Below are positions 51,419 to 60,566 of a stretch of 64,000 bases of DNA, one piece after another. Position 1 is the first letter of the stretch. Every line of letters starts with the position of its first letter. The position numbers and the translations under genes are program-made. Below the pieces are notes generated by a model. The model saw only the letters and a program-made list of their open reading frames with translations, ran no database searches and was not told the origin of the DNA. The DNA comes from Rhodobacteraceae bacterium UBA6197 (GTDB lineage Bacteria; Pseudomonadota; Alphaproteobacteria; Rhodobacterales; Rhodobacteraceae), in the NCBI GenBank assembly GCA_002422085.1, contig DISZ01000015.1, forward strand, positions 62,001-126,000, in the 5' to 3' direction.

Positions 51419-52828
51419 GTGACTGATACAAGTTGGATACCCGACCTCGGCAATCGCCTGGGTCCGAAATATTTGGCACTGGTGCACGCGCTGCGTGACG
51501 GGGTGCGCGATGGCACGCTGACGCAGGGCCAACGCGTGCCCACGGTGCGGGATCTGGCGTGGCGCATCGGCGTCACACCGGGGACCGTGGCGCGCGCCTA
51601 TCAGATCGCCACGCAAGAGGGTTTGCTGCAAGCCGCCGTCGGGCGCGGCACCTATGTCGCCAGCACGGCACCCCGACTTGGCCCGACGCAGCCGCTCTAT
51701 ATCGACCGCGCCCCCGAACTCGACCGGGAAAGCGGCGTGGTCGACCTGCGCTCGCCGCAACTTCCCGATGTCGGGCAGACGGTCGCCATAGCGCGGGCGA
51801 TGATCGAGGCGGCGGGCGACATTGGACCACAATACCTTGAATATCCGGGGCTTAGGCGCGACAGAACCTGCCGCCGCGCGGTTGTTGACTGGCTGTCGGA
51901 CTGCAGTTTGGGACCGCTTTGCGAAGAGGATCTGGTGCTGACGCATGGCGGGCAAAACGGCATCAATATCGTGCTGCAATGCTGTTTGCGCGGCGACCGT
52001 CCCGTGGTGCTGGCCGAAGAGCTGGCCTATCCGGGGTTTCGCCACGCCGTGCGGCTGAACCGCGCCGAGGTGATGGCCGTGGCGCTGGATGACGAGGGGA
52101 TGCGCGCCGATGCACTTGAGGCGGCGTGCCGGCGCACCCGCGCGCAGGTCGTGTGTATCGCGACCGAGGCGCAAAACCCCACCGCCGCCCGAATGAGCCT
52201 GACCCGGCGCCAGGAAATTGTATCGGTCGCAAGGGCATACAATCTGCAAATTCTGGAAGACGATTGCTACACCGTGCCCTGTTCCGGCCTGCCCAGCCTG
52301 CATGAGCTGGCCCCCGAGCGCACCTGGCATGTCTCGAGCCTGTCGAAGACGATCTCGGCGGGGTTGCGCTTTGGCATGGTGGTTTGTCCGACGGGGATGG
52401 GCGAGGCCGGGCGTCTGGCGGCGCAGCACAGCTATTTCGGCCTTGCGCGCCCGGTCACCGACATTGTCACCCGGCTGCTGGTATCGGGCGAGGCGGCGCG
52501 GTTGCGGCAGGCGGCACAAGACAAGATGTCGCGGCGCCTTGACATGGCGGTGGCGGCGCTGGAGGGGCAAGATGTCACCTGGCAGCCGGGTCTGTCGTTT
52601 CTGTGGCTTCGGCTGCCGGCGGGGTGGCGCGCCTCGACCTTTGCCCGGATGGCCGAGTCCGAGGGCATCTTGTTGCGCTCGGCCGATGAATATGCGCTGA
52701 TCGACGGACATGCGCCCAATGCGGTGCGGATCGCGCTGGCGGGTGGAATCCCCGAGGATCGTTTTGCGCAGGCGATGGCCTGCCTGGCGCGACTTCTGGC
52801 CAACCCGCCGGGCGATCTGCCGGTCTGA
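51419..52828 (+). CDS. MocR/GabR-family regulator (GntR helix-turn-helix plus aminotransferase domain)
   Basis: The 469-residue protein has a GntR winged helix (YLALVHALRDGVRDGTLTQGQRVPTVRDLAWRIGVTPGTVARAYQIATQEGLLQAAVGRGTYV, residues 18-80) and a fold-type I aminotransferase-like domain (about 110-460) with VLTHGGQNGINIVLQ and the PLP lysine in SSLSKTISAGLRFGM. Such regulators sense amino acids, amines or PLP and control linked catabolic or uptake genes. It starts at a GTG at 51419. The truncated aldehyde-dehydrogenase-like gene and PotBCA genes follow in the same direction, and polyamine- or GABA-linked control is inferred. Confidence 0.93.
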   Translation: MTDTSWIPDLGNRLGPKYLALVHALRDGVRDGTLTQGQRVPTVRDLAWRIGVTPGTVARAYQIATQEGLLQAAVGRGTYVASTAPRLGPTQPLYIDRAPELDRESGVVDLRSPQLPDVGQTVAIARAMIEAAGDIGPQYLEYPGLRRDRTCRRAVVDWLSDCSLGPLCEEDLVLTHGGQNGINIVLQCCLRGDRPVVLAEELAYPGFRHAVRLNRAEVMAVALDDEGMRADALEAACRRTRAQVVCIATEAQNPTAARMSLTRRQEIVSVARAYNLQILEDDCYTVPCSGLPSLHELAPERTWHVSSLSKTISAGLRFGMVVCPTGMGEAGRLAAQHSYFGLARPVTDIVTRLLVSGEAARLRQAAQDKMSRRLDMAVAALEGQDVTWQPGLSFLWLRLPAGWRASTFARMAESEGILLRSADEYALIDGHAPNAVRIALAGGIPEDRFAQAMACLARLLANPPGDLPV

Positions 52829-52844
52829 CGGGCAGGGGGAGGGG

Positions 52845-53402
52845 ATGGACGAAAGCTACCCGGAACGTGCGTTGACCCATTATGTGGGAGCAAGCTGGCG
52901 GGCACCGCTGTCGGTGCGGATGCATCCGCTGGCAACTTCCGGTTTGGCGGTGGTGCTGGCCGGGCGCGAAGATTGCGCCCGCGCCGGGGCTGTCGCGCGG
53001 GCCGCGCAGGGGGCGTGGGGGGCGCTGCCGGTGCCGGCGCGTCTGGCGGTGTTGCGGCGCATGGCAGCGGCCTTGCCCGACCGCGATCGCGATTTGAAAT
53101 CCGGGTTCCTGGCCGGGATCACCGCCGAGGCAATGACCCCACGATGCCGGTCGGGCGTGGTCGAATTGATTTGCGCGCACGAACCCTCGCTTGGCGGGTT
53201 TGCGCATCGGATCGGTGCCGCGCTGGCGGTCGGTCGCACTGTCATTGCCGTGCCGCCGCTGAGCGCGCCGCTGGGGCCCATCGTGCTGGCCGTGGCTGCC
53301 GACAAGGCCGGACTGGCCGCAGGGGTATTCAACCTGCTTCAGGCAGAGGCCGCGGAAATCAGGGGGCTTTCAAGCGATCTTTTTCCGGAGTCGGACCTCT
53401 AG
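52845..53402 (+). CDS. Truncated aldehyde-dehydrogenase-like protein
   Basis: The 185-residue protein resembles pieces of an aldehyde dehydrogenase: ARAAQGAWGALPVPARLAVLRRMAAALPDR (like the N-terminal helix region) and GGFAHRIGAALAVGRTVIAVPPLSAPLGPIVLAVAADKAGLAAGVFNLL (like the NAD-binding region with APALAAGN). It ends before the region that would hold the catalytic Cys and Glu, so it cannot be an active full-length enzyme (about 480 residues). GGGGGAGGGG precedes ATG. It may be a decaying or repurposed remnant; the family call rests on resemblance only. Confidence 0.6.
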   Translation: MDESYPERALTHYVGASWRAPLSVRMHPLATSGLAVVLAGREDCARAGAVARAAQGAWGALPVPARLAVLRRMAAALPDRDRDLKSGFLAGITAEAMTPRCRSGVVELICAHEPSLGGFAHRIGAALAVGRTVIAVPPLSAPLGPIVLAVAADKAGLAAGVFNLLQAEAAEIRGLSSDLFPESDL

Positions 53403-53553
53403 CCCGCGCCTTGGCCGCATTGCCAACCCGGGCAATCGTTTTTAGTCCTGCCCGTCGAAAATCTGCATGCGCCCCCTTTTCAGCGCCGTTGCCATATGCA
53501 AACCTCCGGCCAACGCGCCGGCAAAAGGCGTGACCAAGGGAGAGTGAAGGCAA

Positions 53554-54438
53554 ATGGACTGGAAGTCACGTTTGCGCCGTGTGACCCGAACCGAGGCGTT
53601 CAGCGGCTATGCGCTGGTCAGCCCGACGGCGCTTTACGCTATCTTGATGCTGGCCGCGCCACTGGCGACGATTCTGGCATTTTCGTTTTTCAAGGACGGC
53701 TATCTGGTCGTCGTGCGTGAATTCACGCTGCAAAACTATATCGACACCTGGAGCGACGAGATCTTTCGCGCGATCCTGATGCGATCGCTGATCGTGTCGG
53801 GGCTGGTGACGCTGGTAACGGTTCTGCTGGCGTTTCCGATTGCCTATTATGTGTCGTTCCACGTCGAGGCCTCGAAGAAATCGCGTTGGCTGTTTCTGAT
53901 CACCATCCCGTTCTGGACCTCGTATCTGATCCGCGTGTTCTTGTGGAAGGTGATCCTGGGCTACAACGGCGTCGTCAACTCGGCGCTTTTGGGGGTGGGG
54001 ATCATCGACACCCCGTTTCAGATGCTCAATAACGTGCCGGCGATTGCGATCACCCTGGCCCATGCCTATGCGCCCTTCGCGATTTTGCCGATCTTCGTGA
54101 GTCTCGAAAAGATCGACCGGGCGTTGCTGGAGGCGGGGCAGGATCTGGGGGAAAGCAAGATGATGACGTTCTTGCGCGTGACGCTGCCCTTGGCGATGCC
54201 GGGGGTGGTGGCGGCGGTTTTGATCGTCTTCATCCCGACGATCGGGGACTATGTCACGCCCGAGCTGATTGGCGGCGGCAAGCTGCCGATGGTGGCCAAC
54301 ATGATTCAGGCACAGATGCTGCCGCTGGACAACAAGCCGCTGGGCTCGGCAATTGCGGTTTCGGCGATGGTGGTCGTGGCGCTGATCAGCTTTGGCTTTG
54401 TATTCATGAACCGGCGTTTCTTGCGAGGTCAGAAATGA
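53554..54438 (+). CDS. potB: Polyamine-type ABC permease PotB
   Basis: The 294-residue permease has six membrane segments and PotB-type blocks: SPTALYAILMLAAPLATILAFSFF, LAFPIAYYVSFHVEASKKSRWLFLITIPFWTSYLIRVFLWKVIL and the EAA loop ALLEAGQDLGESKMMTFLRVTLPLAMPGVVAAV, followed by PTIGDYVTPELIGGGKLPMVANMIQ. It starts 151 bases after the previous gene, behind GAGTGAAGGCAA. With PotC and PotA it makes the spermidine/putrescine-type importer; no binding-protein gene is in this cluster. Confidence 0.93.
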   Translation: MDWKSRLRRVTRTEAFSGYALVSPTALYAILMLAAPLATILAFSFFKDGYLVVVREFTLQNYIDTWSDEIFRAILMRSLIVSGLVTLVTVLLAFPIAYYVSFHVEASKKSRWLFLITIPFWTSYLIRVFLWKVILGYNGVVNSALLGVGIIDTPFQMLNNVPAIAITLAHAYAPFAILPIFVSLEKIDRALLEAGQDLGESKMMTFLRVTLPLAMPGVVAAVLIVFIPTIGDYVTPELIGGGKLPMVANMIQAQMLPLDNKPLGSAIAVSAMVVVALISFGFVFMNRRFLRGQK

Positions 54439-55241
54439 AGCTTCCCGGCCTCAGGCTTTATGCACTTGTCTATCTGTTGTTTCTTTACGCACCGATCTTT
54501 CTGCTGCCGATCTTTGCCTTCAATGACGGCACGATCATCGCTTTTCCGTTGAAGGGGTTCACCACCTCGTGGTTTGGCCAGATGTTCGGCAATGACACGC
54601 TGGCGCGCGCGGTGCGCAATTCGATGATTATCGCGGTCAGTTCGGCCGTGCTGGCGACCACGCTGGGGATTTTCGCCGCCCGCGCGGGATCGCGCTTCAG
54701 CTTTCCGGGCAAGGGCGGGATCATGGGGCTGATCATGCTGCCCTTGGTGCTGCCCGAGATCATCGTGGCGGTGTCGCTTCTGGTGGTGCTGCTGGGCATG
54801 GGGATGACACTGTCGGTGTTTACCGTGATCCTCGGCCATGTGCTGATCTGCACGCCCTATGCGATTGCGATCTTGAATACGGCGTTCTCGTCGCTGGACC
54901 GCAGCCTTGAAGAAGCGGCCGTTGATCTGGGCGAAACGAAATGGTCCACTTTCCGGCTGATAACCCTGCCGTTGGTGATGCCGGGGATCATCTCGTCGCT
55001 GCTGATTTCCTTCACCATTTCGCTGGATGAATTCATCATCGCATTCTTTCTGGCCGGGAATGAACCGACGCTGCCGACCTATATCTTCTCGCAGCTGCGC
55101 TTCCCCAAGCAAATCCCGATGATCATGGCGCTTGGCACCTGCCTTGTGCTCTTGTCCATCGTCCTTCTCACCATTGCTGAATATTTCCGCCGCCGCGGTA
55201 TCGCGCGCTCTGGCGGCAAGGATACCGGAGGCTTCCTTTGA
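54435..55241 (+). CDS. potC: Polyamine-type ABC permease PotC
   Basis: The 268-residue permease has six membrane segments: YLLFLYAPIFLLPIFAFNDG at the start, the EAA loop SLEEAAVDLGETKWSTFRLITLPLVMPGIISSLLISFTISLDEFIIAFFLAGNEPTLPTYIFSQLRF, which matches PotC/YdcV-type subunits. It overlaps potB by 4 bases (ATGA). Confidence 0.93.
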   Translation: MKLPGLRLYALVYLLFLYAPIFLLPIFAFNDGTIIAFPLKGFTTSWFGQMFGNDTLARAVRNSMIIAVSSAVLATTLGIFAARAGSRFSFPGKGGIMGLIMLPLVLPEIIVAVSLLVVLLGMGMTLSVFTVILGHVLICTPYAIAILNTAFSSLDRSLEEAAVDLGETKWSTFRLITLPLVMPGIISSLLISFTISLDEFIIAFFLAGNEPTLPTYIFSQLRFPKQIPMIMALGTCLVLLSIVLLTIAEYFRRRGIARSGGKDTGGFL

Positions 55242-56344
55242 CCGTGCAATCCGCAGACCGCCCATCCATGATCGAGTTTCAGGACGTCCATAAATACTAT
55301 GGCGATTACCACGCGCTGCGCGGCATTACCGCGAGCATCCGTGCGGGCGAATTCTTTTCACTGCTGGGCCCCTCGGGCTGTGGCAAGACCACGCTCTTGC
55401 GAACCATCGCCGGATTCGAGGGAATTTCCTCGGGCGCGGTGATGATTGACGGCAAACACATGGAGCATGTGCCGGCCAACCAGCGCCCGACCAACATGGT
55501 CTTTCAAAGCTACGCGATCTTTCCGCATCTGAGCGTCGAGCAGAACGTCGGCTTTGGCCTGCGCCGCGATCCACGCTCAGAGGCCGACAAGGCGAAGGCG
55601 GTGGCCGAGGCGCTCGAGATGGTCGGCCTCAAGGGCTATGGCGCGCGCGCTGCGCACGCACTGTCGGGCGGCCAGCGCCAGAGGGTGGCACTGGCACGCG
55701 CGCTGATCCTCAAACCCAAGGTGCTGCTGCTCGACGAACCGCTGAGCGCGCTCGACAAGAAGATGCGCGAACAGATGCAGGTCGAATTGATCAAACTTCA
55801 GCGTCAGGTCGGCATCACCTTCGTGCTGGTCACCCATGACCAGGAAGAGGCGCTGGTCATGTCCGACCGCATCGCGGTGATGTTCGAGGGCGAGATCGCC
55901 CAGCTTGCCGACCCCGAAACGCTCTACCGGCGGCCCAATTCGCGCCGCGTGGCCGATTTCATCGGCGTGATGAACTTTCTTCCCGCCACCATTCTGGGCG
56001 AGGCCAACGGCCAAATTCAGGTCGAAGCTGCCGGTCTGGGCCGGGTCGAGATCGAGACCAATCAGGCTCCCGGCGCAATTTCGGAGGGCGAAGCCAGTGT
56101 CGGCTTCCGCCCCGAAACGCTGACCATTCTCTACGAAGGCCAGACCGCCAGTGACCGCGAAACCGCCGGCACCATCGACGAGGTCGTCTATTACGGCGAC
56201 ATGACCTATTACGACGTGCGTCTGGACGGGGTCGACAAGCCGGTGCGGATTTCGATGCGCAATGTCTTCGGACGGCCGGTTCTTGATATCGGCACGCGCA
56301 CCCGCGTCGCCTGGTCTGCGGGCGCATTGGTGCTCTTTCGCTGA
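55238..56344 (+). CDS. potA: Polyamine-type ABC ATP-binding protein PotA
   Basis: The 368-residue ATPase has LGPSGCGKTTLLR (Walker A), QSYAIFPHLSVEQN, LSGGQRQRVALARAL, VLLLDEPLSALD, and a C-terminal TOBE domain (EGEASVGFRPETLTIL). The start is probably the TTG at 55238, which has GGAGG five bases upstream and overlaps the potC stop; GTG 55244 and ATG 55268 are alternatives. It ends the pot operon. Substrate family is polyamines or related amines by neighbour homology. Confidence 0.93.
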   Translation: MTVQSADRPSMIEFQDVHKYYGDYHALRGITASIRAGEFFSLLGPSGCGKTTLLRTIAGFEGISSGAVMIDGKHMEHVPANQRPTNMVFQSYAIFPHLSVEQNVGFGLRRDPRSEADKAKAVAEALEMVGLKGYGARAAHALSGGQRQRVALARALILKPKVLLLDEPLSALDKKMREQMQVELIKLQRQVGITFVLVTHDQEEALVMSDRIAVMFEGEIAQLADPETLYRRPNSRRVADFIGVMNFLPATILGEANGQIQVEAAGLGRVEIETNQAPGAISEGEASVGFRPETLTILYEGQTASDRETAGTIDEVVYYGDMTYYDVRLDGVDKPVRISMRNVFGRPVLDIGTRTRVAWSAGALVLFR

Positions 56345-56389
56345 CTGACTGCGGTTCTGCCTGAAAGGCGGGGGCTGTCCGCCCCCAGC

Positions 56390-56414
56390 CGCTTTTGACA
56401 AAGCGGCTTCCCCC
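56390..56414. terminator. AGCCGCTTT/AAAGCGGCT hairpin after potA
   Basis: A perfect 9-bp stem with a TGAC loop lies about 45 bases after the potA stop, next to a GGGGG/CCCCC stem at 56369-56385. A T-rich patch (TATTTTTT) follows, so it may act as a terminator. Confidence 0.65.
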
Positions 56415-56486
56415 GAGAGTATTTTTTCCAAACAGAAGCATCGAGCGATTTCCGGCTTCTTTTTGGAGGAAATACTCCGGGGGGAA
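56407..56486. repeat. Intergenic repeat pair (AGTATTTTTTCC form)
   Basis: Arms CTTCCCCCGAGAGTATTTTT (56407) and its reverse-complement-like CGGAGGAAATACTCCGGG (ends near 56486) face each other around a short centre, in the potA-cysS gap. It is a variant of the GGGGATATTT elements seen four more times in the window. Confidence 0.6.
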
Positions 56487-56686
56487 GGCGCGGCACGCGC
56501 CTTGGGGGCAGCGCCCCCTTGGCAAGGCACTGGTCGCGCGCTAGGGTTTGACGATGAAGAATCCGGCCCCGATTTGCATCTGCGGCATTACCTGCTGACA
56601 TTTGTCACGCGGGCCGTTTCTTCAGTTTCCAAAAACCGGATGAACCTGCTAAGCCCGCTGCCGGAAACGCGCGCGCGAGGAAACCC

Positions 56687-58057
56687 ATGATCCAGATCCG
56701 TCTCCAGAACACCAAGAGCCGCCGCAAGGAGGTTTTCGAGCCGATCGACCCTGCCAATGTGCGGATGTATCTGTGTGGGCCGACGGTCTATGACCGTGCC
56801 CATATCGGCAATGCACGGCCGGTCGTGGTGTTTGACGTGCTGTTTCGGCTGTTGCGCCATGTCTATGGCGCCGATCATGTGACCTATGTGCGCAATCTTA
56901 CCGATGTGGATGACAAGATCAACGCCAAGGCCGCCGCGACCGGCCGCCCGATCCGCGAGATCACCGATGAAACCATTGCCTGGTATCATCAGGACATGGC
57001 CGCGCTGGGGGCGCTGTCCCCGACCCATGAGCCGCGGGCAACCGACTATATTGGCGAGATGATCCTGATGATCGAGGAACTGATCACCTCGGGTCACGCC
57101 TATGCTGCCCAGGGGCATGTGCTGTTCGATGTGCGCTCTTTTCCTGAATACGGCAGGCTTTCGGGCCGATCTGTTGATGACATGATCGCGGGCGCGCGCG
57201 TCGAGGTGGCGCCCTACAAGCGCGACCCGATGGATTTTGTCCTTTGGAAGCCGTCCGAGGCGGGTGTGCCGGGGTGGGACAGCCCCTGGGGCCATGGGCG
57301 GCCCGGTTGGCATATCGAATGTTCGGCGATGTCGCATGCCTTGCTGGGAGCGGCGTTCGACATTCACGCCGGCGGGATCGACCTGCAATTCCCGCATCAT
57401 GAAAACGAAATCGCGCAAAGCAGTTGCGCGCATCCGGGGTGTGGTTTTGCGCGGGTCTGGATGCATAACGAGATGCTGCAAGTTGAAGGCAAGAAGATGT
57501 CCAAGTCTTTGGGCAATTTCTTTACCGTGCGCGATCTGCTGGACCAGGGCATCCCCGGCGAGGTGATCCGCATGGTCTATCTGGGCACGCATTACGGCAA
57601 GCCGATGGACTGGACCACCGACAAGGCGAAAGCGGCCGAGGCGACCTTGCGCAAGTGGCGCGGGCTTGTGGCGGGTGTGGCACCAGCGCGGGCGCCGGCC
57701 CCGGCGGTTGTCGCCGCGCTGGCCGATGACCTCAACACGGCGGGCGCGATCGCGGCGCTGCATGAGTTGGCCGCGCAAGGCGACCTTGCCGGATTGCGGG
57801 CCTCGGCGGCGCTGCTCGGGCTTTTGGAGGACGCGATGGGGGGCTGGGCCGAGGTGCCAGAGGTCGATCTGTCGGATCTGACGGCACGGCTGGCGGACTT
57901 GCGGCAAGCTGCGATGGCCAGCAAGGACTTCTCTGCCGTCGATGCGTTGAAATCGGCGCTGATGGGGGCCGGGGTCGAGGTGCGCATGTCGAAGGCCGGG
58001 GTTGAGCTGCTGCCCGGACCGGAATTCGACCCGGCAAGACTGGAGGCGCTGAAATGA
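56687..58057 (+). CDS. cysS: Cysteinyl-tRNA synthetase
   Basis: The enzyme charges tRNA-Cys. The 456-residue product has the class I HIGH-type motif PTVYDRAHIGNARP (residues about 29-42), the zinc ligands beginning CGPTVYD and ending SCAHPGCGFARVWMHNEML, and the KMSKS motif EGKKMSKSLGN. The length and order are typical. The ATG at 56687 follows GCGAGGAAACCC. It overlaps cimA by 4 bases. Confidence 0.97.
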   Translation: MIQIRLQNTKSRRKEVFEPIDPANVRMYLCGPTVYDRAHIGNARPVVVFDVLFRLLRHVYGADHVTYVRNLTDVDDKINAKAAATGRPIREITDETIAWYHQDMAALGALSPTHEPRATDYIGEMILMIEELITSGHAYAAQGHVLFDVRSFPEYGRLSGRSVDDMIAGARVEVAPYKRDPMDFVLWKPSEAGVPGWDSPWGHGRPGWHIECSAMSHALLGAAFDIHAGGIDLQFPHHENEIAQSSCAHPGCGFARVWMHNEMLQVEGKKMSKSLGNFFTVRDLLDQGIPGEVIRMVYLGTHYGKPMDWTTDKAKAAEATLRKWRGLVAGVAPARAPAPAVVAALADDLNTAGAIAALHELAAQGDLAGLRASAALLGLLEDAMGGWAEVPEVDLSDLTARLADLRQAAMASKDFSAVDALKSALMGAGVEVRMSKAGVELLPGPEFDPARLEALK

Positions 58058-59676
58058 CCCGTGAACGGCTTTACCTTTACGACACCACGCTGCGCGACGG
58101 GCAGCAAACGCAGGGGGTGCAGTTCTCGGCCGCCGAAAAGGCGCAGATCGCGCGGGCGCTGGATGACCTTGGGGTGGACTATATCGAGGGCGGTTGGCCC
58201 GGTGCAAACCCCACCGATTCCGAATTCTTCGAAACCCGCCCCGAGCTTCGCGCCACCTTCACCGCCTTTGGCATGACCAAGCGGGTCGGGCGTTCGGCGG
58301 AAAACGACGATGTTCTGGCGGCGGTGCTGAATGCGGGCACCCCGGCGGTCTGTCTGGTCGGCAAGTGCCACGGCTATCATGTAACCACGGCGCTTGGCGT
58401 CAGTCTTGAGGAAAACCGCGAGGCGATCGCGGCCTCGGTGGCGCATCTGTGCGCGCAAGGCCGCGAGGCGTTGTTTGACGCCGAGCATTTCTTTGACGGC
58501 TACCGTGCCGACCCCGGTTATGCGCTGGCGTGCCTGCGCGCCGCGCATGCGGCGGGCGCGCGCTGGATCGTTCTGTGCGACACCAACGGCGGCACCTTGC
58601 CGGCCGAGGTGGGCCGGGTGGTGGCCGAGGTCATTGCCGCCGGCATTCCGGGGGACCGGCTGGGCATCCACTGCCATGATGATACCGGCAATGCGGTCGC
58701 GGCCTCGCTTGCGGCAATCGACGCCGGGGTGCGACAGGTGCAAGGAACGCTGAACGGGTTGGGCGAGCGCTGCGGCAATGCCAACCTGACCAGCCTGATC
58801 CCGACGCTGCTGCTGAAAGAGCCCTACGCCGGCCGCTATGAGATCAAGGTCTCAGCTCAGGCGCTTGCGGGGATGACGCGTCTCAGCCGGATGCTGGATG
58901 ACATCCTGAACCGGGTGCCGCTGCGTTCGGCGGCCTATGTCGGGGCCTCGGCCTTTGCGCACAAGGCCGGGCTTCATGCCAGCGCGATCCTCAAGGATCC
59001 GACGACATACGAACATATCGACCCCGCGCTTGTCGGCAATGCGCGGGTCATCCCGATGTCCAATCAGGCGGGGCAGTCGAACCTGCGCGCCCGTCTGGCC
59101 GCCGCCGGGATCGCGGCAGATCCGAAGGGCCCGGCGATGGCGCGGATCCTCGAGGTCATCAAGGACCGCGAGGATCAGGGCTATGCCTACGACGGCGCTC
59201 AGGCCAGCTTCGAGTTGCTGGCGCGGGCCGAACTGGGACTCTTGCCAAGCTTCTTCGAGGTCAAGCGCTATCGGGTCACGGTGGAACGGCGCAAGAACAA
59301 ATATGACCGGATGGTCAGCCTGTCCGAAGCGGTGGTCGTGGTGAAGATCGGGGGCGAAAAGAAGCTGTCGGTTTCGGAAAGCATGGACGAGGCCGGGTCG
59401 GATCGCGGCCCGGTCAACGCGCTGGCCAAGGCGCTGGCCAAGGATCTGGGGCCCTATCAGGCCTGCATCGACGATATGAAGCTGGTCGATTTCAAGGTCC
59501 GCATCACCCAAGGCGGCACCGAAGCCGTGACCCGCGTCATCATCGACAGCGAAGACGGGCAGGGGCGGCGCTGGTCCACGGTGGGGGTTTCGCCCAATAT
59601 CGTGGACGCGAGCTTTGAGGCGTTGCTGGATGCGATGATCTGGAAGCTGGTGCGTGACGAGGTGGTCCCGGTATGA
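58054..59676 (+). CDS. cimA: (R)-citramalate synthase
   Basis: This 540-residue enzyme joins pyruvate and acetyl-CoA to citramalate, feeding isoleucine synthesis without threonine deaminase. It has the HMGL-like barrel with YDTTLRDGQQTQGVQFSAAEK, DYIEGGWPGANPTDSEFF (the GGWPGANP motif of CimA as against GFP of LeuA), LCDTNGGTLP and GIHCHDDTGNAVAASLAA, and a LeuA-type dimer/allosteric domain at the C-terminus. It overlaps cysS and the next gene by 4 bases. Confidence 0.95.
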   Translation: MTRERLYLYDTTLRDGQQTQGVQFSAAEKAQIARALDDLGVDYIEGGWPGANPTDSEFFETRPELRATFTAFGMTKRVGRSAENDDVLAAVLNAGTPAVCLVGKCHGYHVTTALGVSLEENREAIAASVAHLCAQGREALFDAEHFFDGYRADPGYALACLRAAHAAGARWIVLCDTNGGTLPAEVGRVVAEVIAAGIPGDRLGIHCHDDTGNAVAASLAAIDAGVRQVQGTLNGLGERCGNANLTSLIPTLLLKEPYAGRYEIKVSAQALAGMTRLSRMLDDILNRVPLRSAAYVGASAFAHKAGLHASAILKDPTTYEHIDPALVGNARVIPMSNQAGQSNLRARLAAAGIAADPKGPAMARILEVIKDREDQGYAYDGAQASFELLARAELGLLPSFFEVKRYRVTVERRKNKYDRMVSLSEAVVVVKIGGEKKLSVSESMDEAGSDRGPVNALAKALAKDLGPYQACIDDMKLVDFKVRITQGGTEAVTRVIIDSEDGQGRRWSTVGVSPNIVDASFEALLDAMIWKLVRDEVVPV

Positions 59677-60440
59677 GCCTTGCCGCCTGCGCCAGCGCGG
59701 TTGAAGCCGGCGACCCGGACCGTTTTGCCGCGACGATGGCCGCGCCGGTGGCGGCGCGGGCGCGGCTCTGGCCACTTTATGCGCTGAACCTCGAACTGGC
59801 CCGCGCGCCTTGGGCCAGCGCCGAGCCGATGGTGGCTGAAATGCGGCTGCAATGGTGGGTCGATGCGCTGGCGGGACTGGCCACGGGCAAGGTGCCGGCG
59901 CATCCGATCGGGGGCGTGCTGGCGGATCTGGGGCCGGCCCTCGACCCGACGCTGCTGATCGCCATTGCCGAGGCGCGGCGTTGGGATTGCTGGCACGACC
60001 CGTTCCCCGACGAGGCGGCCTTCGACGCCCATATCGACGCCACGGCGGGCAATCTGATGTGGCAGGGCGCGCGCCTTCTGGGCGCCCCGGCCTGTGCTGA
60101 ATCGGTCGTGCGCGACCACGCCTATGGTGCGGGCCTCGCGGCCTGGCTACGTGCCGTGCCCGCCTATGAGGCACGCGACCGGGTGCCGCTGCCGGATCGG
60201 CGGGCGGCAGCGGTCGCCTGCCTTGCCGAACGGGGGCTTGCGCGGCTTGACCGGGCCGCCTCGGCGCGCGCCAGGGTGCCTGCCAAGGCTGCCCCCGCGC
60301 TCTATTGGGGTTGGCAGGCCCGAACCCTCCTGACACGGACCCGACGCGCCCCCGATGCCGTGACCGGAGACCGGCTGGCCAGTTCCGAGTTTCGGCGCCG
60401 CGCCGGATTGCTGCGCCTTGGGCTGACCGGGCGCTGGTAG
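59673..60440 (+). CDS. Squalene/phytoene-synthase-family protein (NDUFAF6-like)
   Basis: The 255-residue protein has a squalene/phytoene synthase-like fold: RLWPLYALNLELARAPWASAEPMVAEMRLQWWVDALAGLATG matches the first helix pairs, and DATAGNLMWQGARLLG the centre. It lacks the second DxxxD of true synthases (the usual DxxED), so an active role in carotenoid or squalene synthesis is doubtful. Proteins of this kind resemble NDUFAF6, a complex I assembly factor; this is inference. It is coupled to cimA. Confidence 0.8.
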   Translation: MSLAACASAVEAGDPDRFAATMAAPVAARARLWPLYALNLELARAPWASAEPMVAEMRLQWWVDALAGLATGKVPAHPIGGVLADLGPALDPTLLIAIAEARRWDCWHDPFPDEAAFDAHIDATAGNLMWQGARLLGAPACAESVVRDHAYGAGLAAWLRAVPAYEARDRVPLPDRRAAAVACLAERGLARLDRAASARARVPAKAAPALYWGWQARTLLTRTRRAPDAVTGDRLASSEFRRRAGLLRLGLTGRW

Positions 60441-60566
60441 CCGCCGCGACGTATTCGTTCCGGGCTTAAACGAATCTTCAGTAGTTCACGCAATGGTCGC
60501 GAAGAATGGGGCCTGCGCCTCTTGTTTTGCGCGACTCTGCCGGGGCGGGTCTATCGGAGGCCGGGA

